From positions 186,001-250,000 of the forward strand of contig NZ_JAPEPW010000005.1 in the NCBI RefSeq assembly GCF_026339955.1: a stretch of DNA of 64,000 nucleotides, written 5' to 3'. The notes below the pieces were generated by a model. That model saw nothing but the letters and a program-made list of their open reading frames with translations, did not search any database and was not told where the DNA came from. The stretch comes from Streptomyces sp. NBC_01549 (lineage in GTDB: Bacteria; Actinomycetota; Actinomycetes; Streptomycetales; Streptomycetaceae). Position 1 is the first letter of the stretch. Every line of letters begins with the position of its first letter. Both the position numbers and the translations under genes were made by a program. This document shows positions 9,901-15,739 of the stretch, in pieces.

Positions 9901-10520
9901 GCGGGCATCCTGCCCGTGCGCCGCACGGGCAGGATGCCCGTGCGGCGGGGACACCCAGACCGGATGCGGGGGAAATGCCGGGCGATGTAGAGGGCGACCG
10001 TACCGACAGTCCGCTGCCGGACACGAAATGGTACACGCGTGACTATACTGGAGTTCTCCCAGACGACCTGAGGGTCGCTCAGACAGAAACAGACTCAACT
10101 TTGGCATCCCAAAGAAGGGAACGCTTTGCATCGCAATGGAAATCGAGTTACTCCGGTTTCGTTACCATGAATTCGCTGCCGCCACTGACGAGAGACATTT
10201 CCAGCTGGCCTGTTCCTGATTGGATAATCGAAGTCTCTCGGGAGAACATAAACAGAGCCTACCAGGGGAACGAAACATACAAAGAGATTCTCCAGTCAGA
10301 GTCGCCCTATATCCCAAGTACCGAATTCGGGGGCAATCGAGGATACCCCTTCACTTTCGCCGAATTGCGCACTTCTGAGCCACTTGTTGCCGAATCGGCG
10401 CTGTACATTTACCGGGCTCGCATGTACTATCTCTGGGACGCGAGCGGCGCTTTTTTTCTCGCGAAAGAATTGGTTGGTGAAGATGTTAAAATTCGCACTT
10501 CCCATGGCTTCTCCTACTAA
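3966..10520 (+). CDS. giant polymorphic-toxin-like protein with a GT-B-like core and a distinct C-terminal tip
   Basis: A 2,184-residue protein whose ATG overlaps the stop of the previous gene. Residues 1-530 and about 1100-2010 are disordered, Pro/Ser/Ala/Gly-rich and contain tandem repeats. Residues about 537-1095 form a folded domain of clearly lower GC. It includes a Rossmann-like start (SVIFYVEDTPHYGHQSA), LRNGDVLLVRAGALPQDVFR, and LPRVLEGPNTLNLTMLL near 868. The last motif resembles the donor-site EG.NT loop of GT-B glycosyltransferase-like modules seen in giant actinobacterial lonely-Cys-type proteins. Residues about 2010-2184 are a second AT-richer domain with many aromatic residues (ESALYIYRARMYYLWDASGA). 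It sits where polymorphic toxins carry their exchangeable toxin tip. I do not recognise its activity. No immunity gene follows; the next feature is an IS element. Confidence 0.55.
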   Translation: MTAHGGTAPVPGSDSPLGAGSVSEGGTRGAAGPPPGPGPAHGDGVVPAGAVGAGGRAAGLATAATDAGDGSTRGPGTPGPDRAAQTDAVGDKSASGPGSRRAGETTKTASAGGTTAGRPLSPTAVTSVTAVTSGVPAAEHVPDRSPATRGGPGREDPGTPARTDDAAASGGTRPSTPPAGAGARTGGHTARPYHAPDAEPSGAGESAGRDPLTRPPGGSGARSGDDPSPHGTAAQGRAQRSRPGPAVGDPSGGPVPAVRDFRSPPPAGAGRAASPAGPSDLTKADKTTLASIDARGKLSDEKLVWAARQVNMDHHGLLSRGDAPESAAAHRRDLLDHMIKLVAHVYATKGAQEAMLRSRELASTYGTARTTGFLPGGTDRRASNYGDAGPSRPAGFFPPDPQRPGSAAQIRHPSLGGRPSGSRAAAGPQGLPAAGGTGRRAPSPAPNPQPPARPASALGSARPAQWATDHSLTVRDAAPRKGTPGDNAARRAARRLSDHSLGGYLRAPTGKESGYERPGPVAPPQRTGYTPAREGDAEVRRFLGNLKSVIFYVEDTPHYGHQSATPHAIASLRENGYWGNITVVASRDMQRDLDVLIFESQREGIRRIEEKFNSSDARQDPHNLRIGKGADSALVFVAANDSLGDDSGEATALLDFLGADRAIFLQPFLWKHAPRILFTRTGPNSELKTRLLGPWSVEPDVKVPETGPRAIRRDAMYQFEIPRQTPGEIRDLISRSMGRANGASARGMQAIVAATTRQTARVEFMPVYGLHSISELVRESSLNTLAHGIRESMLQAPAGRRGAIVMAIKNVAIEFTPEYAKRWLFRADLEADDLEGKIKNLRNGDVLLVRAGALPQDVFRQLYRIGTLPRVLEGPNTLNLTMLLRRSFFSVETDETPYPDHHSEAPRRLQRVTEYITRKTRWARAIEDEAPELYEKIQTSESVLENRWAQEPRLTVEVMEDIRELLGENGIKRILGDTAKVAHLLSFGLEGIRDASYSGTKLPAYTFPVERLKHLQDRIAEAHANLVVELREQKKHLSVELSSGRIRFVADAITEAGDPGTTLGKYFTDLTARAQDPAYDQVLQALRHLMDEERHAADRTSDRTDVAKPLTAPRAPKGPPGQLLGGRFGARVAEGRIRVNPETGRPRPTSKLTSGRDDWGARHVSMRRGGISHESGDGPSNVLVREASRTFRSIAPPERPQPSPFFVVQPPRRPSSAQPVPQAGTASRLPAAGPAGRGGTAEQIRSAAPRGGTAAGMPGMPPVPTAPSAPAWRQERRLSTGRAEPWRPAGGGAGAAGASVAGGSGSFFSTRPRATSHSSGFSPPSVPAPPAPAARPAVPRLPSRSGSGPVPGPSRVTGSGMPSTSRDGRLAAAGARPFPAGPPQAPSALLRERRLGTGGPEGQRPVGTGGHEASTSVSGGGSFFFSRDRGTSASLTPAASRPPAPATRPASALGGARPASALGGARPASALGGGRPASAASSSAGRSPGEPMRPRGGSSGWSGGGSLRRVMDRLFSRSGHPAAGSSASAVGSGGVPGGEVDGAGLLRLRGGAGRGAGAFFSSLSGPSGPSGPSGPSGPSGPSGPFGSSGGGGDRRSGAGGAGGSGRRSSLGVRDSSAGAGAGPVVGRAEPSRSGLSGPGRDVVGRRSGLAGTDAAGVVGLRRSATPGATEPRPVFPEGYRSPVGPPAAGSAGRHAPSPAPNPQPSARPASALGSARPAQYAVSRNPPGGTRHPVAGPSNSSGGGRRGSLSGQPFTSPATAGLPRPPSAAGFAREPGPAGTGSLAPVSGGWQPGNRAATGPVGPPAAGPAGRHAPSPAPGRSSGLRAPSPAPGEPFGPDEFHTPRLRGGVGRRLGNFFSSPFRPSDDGEERQSSSVGESGRRSSLDVRDAGRAVGRGSNEVSVQRESESAGSSRLPARGWRRPFFAAGFRQTHSSQEGASPSATTAMTFVYGVRAAQAQRGVSGAVGSLTQISRRQVPLSGHPARAPHGQDARAAGTPRPDAGEMPGDVEGDRTDSPLPDTKWYTRDYTGVLPDDLRVAQTETDSTLASQRRERFASQWKSSYSGFVTMNSLPPLTRDISSWPVPDWIIEVSRENINRAYQGNETYKEILQSESPYIPSTEFGGNRGYPFTFAELRTSEPLVAESALYIYRARMYYLWDASGAFFLAKELVGEDVKIRTSHGFSY
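5281..5360 (+). repeat. first copy of an ~80-bp repeat inside the giant gene (copy 2 at 9043-9122)
   Basis: Encodes RAPSPAPNPQPPARPASALG and a short continuation. A near-identical copy lies at 9043-9122. A partial third copy of its upstream half (GPPAAGPAGRHAPSPAP) is at about 9361-9418. The copies are in frame and in direct orientation, so recombination between them would delete about 3.8 kb in frame. Confidence 0.8.
8313..8393 (+). repeat. 27-bp tandem repeat, three units
   Basis: Three in-frame units encoding ASALGGARP follow each other at 8313, 8340 and 8367; the last is slightly changed. They lie in the disordered part of the giant protein. Confidence 0.85.
8655..8717 (+). repeat. 9-bp tandem repeat (tccgggccg), seven units
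   Basis: Seven perfect units encode a Ser-Gly-Pro triplet run. The array is in frame and prone to slippage, so its length may vary between strains. Confidence 0.9.
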
Positions 10521-10572
10521 CTCAGCCTGGATCCACCGCGCGATAGTCGGTCTGTGGACGACGAAATAAGAA

Positions 10573-10641
10573 GAGGTGCCCGCTGACCTGGGATGATGGG
10601 AGTTCCTACACCCTCATCAGTCCCACGAAGCAAGGCACCTC
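10573..10641. repeat. inverted arms at the left edge of the IS1380 element
   Basis: GAGGTGCC at 10573-10580 is mirrored by GGCACCTC at 10634-10641, immediately before the IS1380 transposase start. The arms mark the left boundary of the IS graveyard and could be a terminal stem-loop of the element or a terminator for the toxin operon. The 125 bases after the giant gene hold no ORF that could be an immunity gene. Confidence 0.5.
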
Positions 10642-10645
10642 GTAA

Positions 10646-11682
10646 GTGAAAGTCTCCCACAGCCCGGCGGCCCTGTTCGCCGCCTTCGACGACCCGGACC
10701 TGATCGCGCATGCCGGGCTGGTCCCGATGATCCGGCTGGCCGAGCGGTGCGGGCTGCCCCGGCTGGTGGCCGAGAAGGTGAAGCTCACCGGCGCGGCCAA
10801 CGGTGCCGGTACGGCAGCCGACGCGAAGGCCCTGTCGATCGTGGGTGGCATGATCGCCGGGGCGGACAGCATCGAGGACCTGGACGTTCTTCGCCACGGT
10901 GGCCTGTCCCGCCTGTTCGGCGGGGTGCGTGCGCCCTCCACGCTCGGCACGTTCCTGCGCGCCTTCACCTGGGGACACGTACGCCAACTGCAGTCAGCCG
11001 CACGGGCGTTCACCTGCAACCTCGCCACGCACACCGGCCTGGTCCCCACCGGAGACGAGGTGGTGTTCGTGGACATCGACTCCAAGGTCAAGCAGGTCTA
11101 CGGACCAGCCAAGCAGGGCGCCTCGTTCGGCTACACCAGACAGCGCGGCCTGCACTTCCAGATCGTCACCGTCAAGACGGGCACCTGCGCGCCGGTGATC
11201 GTGGCAACGAGGCTGCGCAAGGGCTCTGCCAACTCCGGCAAGGGTGCGGCCAGTCTGCTGCGCGAGGCGCTGGCCACCGTGCGGGCGATGGGCATCACCG
11301 CCCAGATCATCGTCCGCGCCGACTCCGCGTACTTCTCCCACAAGGTCGTCGAGGTCTGCCGCAAGGCCGGCGCACGGTTCTCGCTCGCGGTCGCGGTCAG
11401 GAAGAAGATCCGCGAGGCCATCGCACACATCGCCGAGGACGCCTGGGCGCCGATCAAGTACACCGCCGCCGTCTGGGACGACCGGGAGGAACGCTGGATC
11501 TCCGACGCCGAGATCGCCGAAGTCCCCTTCACTGCCTTCACCAGCAAGAAGAAGGCATACCACACCACCGTCCGGCTGATCGTGCGCCGCGTGAAGCGGC
11601 TGAACCCCAAGAGCGTGCCCGAGGGGCAGGCCGAACTGTTCGGCGTCTGGCGCCACCACGCCCTCTTCACCGACAGCCCGTG
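10646..11682 (+). pseudogene. IS1380-family transposase, C-terminus lost
   Basis: The frame reads KVSHSPAALFAAFDDPDLIA, then GDEVVFVDIDSKVKQVYG and IIVRADSAYFSHKVV. This is the DDE transposase (group 1) of the IS1380 family, with the first catalytic Asp in VDIDS and the second in RADSAYF. Family members are about 450-460 residues. Here the match stops after about 345 residues at WRHHALFTDSP, near 11682, where an IS5-family sequence begins in another frame. The C-terminal portion with the last acidic residue is missing, so the element cannot move by itself. Confidence 0.8.
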
Positions 11683-12474
11683 CCGGTGCCGGCCTGGCTG
11701 CTCAGACAGGGCGGGCGTCCGGAGGCGTACTGCCACCGTGAGATGCTCGACGCTGTGCGTTACCTGGTCGACAACGGCGTGAAGTGGATGGCCATGCCGG
11801 TCGACTTCCCGTACTGGCGGGCGGTCTACGACTTCTTCCGCCGCTGGCGGGCCTGCGACTACGTGCGGGAACTGCACGAACGCCTGCGCCGCACGGCGAG
11901 GGAACGCTCAGGCCGCAACGCCGAGCCCAGTGCGGGAGTCATCGACAGTCAGTCGGTGGACGCCTCCGAGACCGTCGGCGAGGACAGTCGCGGATACGAC
12001 GGCGGCAAGGCACGTGACGGGCGCAAGCGTCACGTCCTGACCGACACCGACGGTCTGCTGCTCGAGGTCACCGTGACCACGGCCGACGTGCACGACTCCA
12101 AGGCCGCCCCCGCGCTGCTGGAGACGTTCATGGACCAGCCCGGCCGGCTGCTGAAGCTGGTGTGGGTCGACAGCGCCTACCAGGGTCCGGCGCTGGCGAA
12201 GGCGTTCGCATGCCACGGAGTGCGCGTCGAGGTCGTGCGCCGCTCTGACGGGCGACGCGGATTTGTCGTACTGGCCCGCAGGTGGGTGGTGGAGCGCACG
12301 CTGAGCTGGCTCTCCCGCTCACGCCGCCTCAACCGCGACCACGAACGCCGCCCCGACCACCACGCCCAGATGGTGTGGTGGGCCGCCGTGATCAGGCTGT
12401 CCCGGCGCCTGGCCGGGGACGCTCCGCACTGGCCGGAGAAGCGCCCCGGCCGACTGCTGCGGGCGCGGGCATGA
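11683..12474 (+). pseudogene. IS5-family transposase, N-terminus lost
   Basis: From about 11683 the reading frame gives VPAWLLRQGGRPEAYCHREM, then VIDSQSVDASETVGEDSRGY, LVWVDSAYQGPALAKAF and RWVVERTLSWLSRSRRL. These are the D, D and E blocks of an IS5-family DDE transposase. The usual first 20 or so residues are absent and the frame runs directly into the truncated IS1380 gene upstream. The long open frame that spans both is therefore a chance fusion of two broken transposases. The C-terminus appears complete. Confidence 0.78.
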
Positions 12475-12958
12475 ACCGTCCGTCCTTCGCCCGCACCAGC
12501 CAGCCCCGCTTCTCCAGCACGTAGGCACGGTGACGGATCTTCTCCACCTCGTTCTTGATCTCCGCTTCCCGGCCCACCGCCCGCGTCAGCTCCACCCCGT
12601 TCACCGGCCCCGACGCAGCCACCACCGCGGCGAACACCTCCCGGTACAGGCCGCTGAGCACCTCCTCACCCATGCCCGACCGCCACACCGGCGGCCGCTC
12701 GCCATGCCCCGCGCCGGGGCCGCTCGATCCCACGGCGGCAGCCGTCTCACCACCCGAAGGCACGGAAACCGGCATATTCACCGTGCTCTCCTCCGCCAGC
12801 ACCGACACGAGCTCCTCACGCCCCACCCGGGCCCGCTCGACTCACTCCCGCGCGGCATCCACCTCCGCCTGAGCCTGCTCCAGGACCTCCGTCCAGGACT
12901 CGAGATCCTGCCTCGCCCGCGCCTCACGCCGTTCCATCAACCCCAGCACCGACGGCAT
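12392..12958 (-). pseudogene. coiled-coil plus winged-helix-like small protein gene with an in-frame stop
   Basis: A good start exists at 12958 (ATG after GGAGGG): MPSVLGLMERREARARQDLE, a coiled coil that continues to AEVDAARE. A TGA then occurs at about 12844-12842 where relatives would have Trp. Reading on gives VERARVGREELVSVLAEEST, a linker and VFAAVVAASGPVNGVELTRA with RAYVLEKRGWLVRAKDGRFM, which looks like a winged-helix module. The 3' end overlaps the end of the IS5 transposase on the other strand, so the gene has probably been cut there too. This architecture is common as a hypothetical protein next to actinobacterial IS elements. Its role is unknown. Confidence 0.55.
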
Positions 12959-13062
12959 CGCACCCTCCTCGATCCACAACACGCCGTCCGCTGCCTCCCC
13001 TACCCCGTCGCGATCATGCCCCGCACACGAAGAAGCCCCTGCTCATCGAACAGGGACTCCCT

Positions 13063-13941
13063 TTGCCACAACGCACTGAGCTGGTCAAGGCGATCGCCGT
13101 CCTCGCCAGAGCCCAGCAGGACGCGGTCTGGGACCGCACCCGTGCCCACAACCGGCTGCGCTCGCATCTGCGCGAGTACTACCCGGCAGTCCTTGAAGCG
13201 TTTGCCGACAAGCGCGAGAAGCTACTGGCACGAGAGGCTCGAGCGATACTGGCGATCGCGCCCACACAGGCCAAAGCCGCCAAGCTCGCCCGCAGCAAGC
13301 TCAAAGCCGCCGTCAAACAGGCTGGCCGCCAGCGCCGGATCGAGGCCGAGACCGACCGCCTGCTCGAGGTGTTCCGCCGGACCTGGCTTCGTCAGCCGGC
13401 TTTGGTGGAAACGGCGATGGGACACCAAACACTTGCCTTGCTCGCCCAGCTCGAAGCCGCCTGCAGGGCCTGCGACGAGCTGGCGAGCGCCACCGAGGAG
13501 CTCTTTCTTCAGCACCCCGACGCGGAGATCATCACGAGCTTCCCGGGTCTCGCCGCGCTGACCGGTGCCCGGCTCCTCGCCGAAATTGGCGACGACCGCA
13601 CCCGGTTCGACACAGCCCGCGATCTGAAGGCTTACGCCGGAAGTGCCCCCGTGACGCGCGAGTCCGGCAAAAGCCGCCGCGTCAGCCACCGCCGGATCAA
13701 GAACAGCCGCCTGGCCGCAACCGGCCGACACTGGGCTTTCGCCGCACTCACTGCCTCAATCGGCGCCCACGACCACTACAACCGCCGAAGGCAGACCGGC
13801 GATCGCTACTACGCGGCTCTCCGAAACCTTTTCAACCGCATGCTCGGCCAGCTCCACCACTGCCTGACCACCCACCAGAAGTTCAACGAGGCGATCGCAT
13901 TCGCGCCACCGAAACCATCACCACTCACCGCAGCTGCTTGA
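13063..13941 (+). pseudogene. IS110-family transposase, C-terminal two thirds
   Basis: The open frame encodes ELVKAIAVLARAQQDAVWDR and then ITSFPGLAALTGARLLAEIG, DLKAYAGSAPVTRESGKSRR and HHCLTTHQKFNEAIAF. These form the Transposase_20 part of IS110/IS1111 enzymes. The N-terminal DEDD (RuvC-like) catalytic domain is missing, since family members have about 400 residues and only about 290 remain. The stop lies next to the broken IS5 transposase. The shared segment at about 13945-13975 is where the two elements abut, so this IS110 copy probably truncated its neighbour. Confidence 0.82.
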
Positions 13942-13962
13942 CCCGATAGCTGCATGGGGTGT

Positions 13963-14535
13963 CTTGTCGGCGCGCACTCGCCTCGGCCGGGTGCGCGGTC
14001 TGCCGGGCCCCAGCCGGGGCACCCGGACGCGGCTCAGGACGACCTCGAACTGCGGGGAGTCCCCGCGCTGCCCGGCGGTGATCACGATAGACATGGGCTT
14101 CTGCCCCTGCTCGACGGCCAGGTGCAGCTTGGTGGTCAGGCCGCCGCGTGAGCGCCCGAGGCCGTGGTCGTCAGGCTCGGTGGCGACGCCGCCGGGCGGC
14201 TCCTTCTGCAGATCCCCCTTTTCCGCGCTCCGGCGGCATGTTGGTGGGCCCGGCAGACGGTGGAGTCGATGTTGAGGTCCCAGGCGATCAAGCCCTTCGC
14301 ATCGGCCCTGACCTGGAGTTCGGTGAAGATGCGCTGCCAGGTGCCGTTGCGCTGCCAGCGGCGGAACAGGTCGTACGCCCGCCCCCATGGCCCGTACTTC
14401 TCGGGCATGTCCCGCCACGGGATGCCCGTGCGAACCCGGAAGCGTATGCCGTCAATCAGCTGCCGCCTGGTCCATCTCGGTGGCCGCCCGGGCTTCTTGC
14501 CCTTCGGCAACAACAGCTCCAGCACGGCCCGCTGA
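13963..14535 (-). pseudogene. IS5-family transposase, 3' exon (split by a group II intron, frameshifted, C-terminus lost)
   Basis: Minus-strand reading from about 14535 gives AVLELLLPKGKKPGRPPRWT, GIPWRDMPEKYGPWGRAYDL and WDLNIDSTVCRAHQHAAGA with the first catalytic Asp. A frameshift follows in the A4G5 run near 14222, then EPPGGVATEPDDHGLGRSRG and VRADK. The second Asp is followed not by the usual Tyr-Ala-Ser continuation but by IS110-end sequence. The N-terminus is not adjacent: GTG 19908 begins VARGDLTDEQFA, which is the missing 5' exon on the other side of the group II intron. The transposase is therefore interrupted three ways and dead. Confidence 0.75.
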
Positions 14536-14593
14536 GTAGGCCCGGAGCGCGGTGCCGAGATCACTCTCGGTCCGTTTCTCCGGACCTCTCGCC

Positions 14594-14627
14594 GAACCCG
14601 CCGTGCGCCTCTCAACGCAACGGGCTC
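14594..14627 (-). ncRNA. group II intron domain V
   Basis: On the minus strand this 34-nt segment starts GAGCCCGTTGCG, has the GAGA-type bulge and ends GCACGGCGGGTTC. This is the domain V layout, with a 5' GAGC, a bulged internal stretch and a paired GGTTC-like 3' end. It starts 17 bases after the maturase stop codon, as expected. A domain VI-like hairpin (GGTCCG, GAGAAA loop, CGGACC) follows at about 14570-14590. Confidence 0.8.
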
Positions 14628-14643
14628 TCCACGGCCTCTGCCG

Positions 14644-15724
14644 TCAGGTTTGCTGCAAGAGCCAAGGGCTGGGAATCGACTTGCTGCGGTAGCGATACCG
14701 AGTGACCCGGATTTCGCTGATCTTCCGCAGCTCGATCTCACCCGCCGTGATCGGCAGCCACCGCCCGGAGGCAGTGGTGAACCGCCGACGGACGTCCGAC
14801 CACGTCCAGTGATGCCTTTCGCGCAACATGCGGATCAGTCTCCACCAGGTGAAGTTGTCCAACGTGCTGAAAGTGTTCTTCGCGACGGCGTGCCGGAAGT
14901 AGTTGGCCCACCCGCGCATGACCATATTCAAGCTGGTCAGCACGTAACCCAGGTCCTGCTGTGACGTTTTGTGGGTCAGGGCACGGATCTTCGCCTTCAC
15001 CGACCGCAAGGGCCGCTGAGCGACGAAAGTGTAGACGTGCCACTTATTCGTGCCTCGTTTGCGGCGCCACTGGATGTGGAACCCCAAGAAGTCGAATCCC
15101 TCGCTCATGTGCACCACTTGGGTTTTCGCTGGAGACAGCCGAAGCCCCATCGGTAGTAACACGTGCGCGATCTCCTCGTGCAATGCCTCGGTGTCCTGCG
15201 CGGTCCCATGGACCAGAACCACGAAATCGTCCGCGTAACGGACGATCCGCCAGTTCGGCAGATCCTTGAGGCGACGTCGCTCGCGCCGTCGCTGTGTCGC
15301 CATCACACCGTCTGGCTCCCAGGCCCGGTGCACGTGCTCATCAAGCACGGACAAGGCGATGTTGGCCAGGAGAGGAGAGATGACGCCGCCCTGCGGCGTC
15401 CCGGTGTGCGTGTCCTGAAGTTCGCCGAGTTCGGTAAGCACTCCGGCCTTCAAGAACGCCCTCACCAGGGCAAGGACCCGCTTGTCCTTGATCCGGCTTC
15501 GGACGCGGGCCATCAGCGGCGTGTGATCGATCTCGTCGAAGCACGCCTGGATGTCCGCATCCAGGACCCAGCGGTATCCGCGGGTCCCGAAGAAGTGGAT
15601 CTCAGCAATGGCGTCCTGAGCCCGCCGGTTGGGCCGAAACCCGTAGGAGACCGGCTTGAAGTCGGCCTCAAAGATCGGTTCCAGCACCAGCTTCAGCGCG
15701 GCCTGAACGACCCGGTCAGCGACC
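14644..15724 (-). pseudogene. ltrA: group II intron reverse transcriptase/maturase, C-terminal part
   Basis: Reads VVADRVVQAALKLVLEPIFE, SYGFRPNRRAQDAIAEIHFF, then the catalytic RT block VRYADDFVVLVHG (YADD) and the maturase region SLNMVMRGWANYFRHAVAKN. The C-terminus ends at PSPWLLQQT without an HNH endonuclease. The N-terminal RT fingers are not here but at 18904-19293. Joining them at the GG crossover restores GIPTVADRVVQAALKL, the normal sequence of this family. The gene is therefore intact apart from the inserted serine-recombinase element. Confidence 0.88.
15723..15724. other. crossover dinucleotide, one end of the element
   Basis: GG (CC on the plus strand) at the junction between maturase codons for VADR and element DNA. 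The partner dinucleotide is at 18903-18904. The flanks of the two sites differ, as in attL/attR of serine integrases. Confidence 0.75.
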
Positions 15725-15739
15725 ACGGGCATGGTGGCT

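Noticed and set aside
10747..12474. A 575-aa plus-strand frame that looks like one large transposase.
   Set aside because: Its first two thirds are the wrong frame of the IS1380 transposase. Only the last third is real (IS5-family), so it is a chance fusion.
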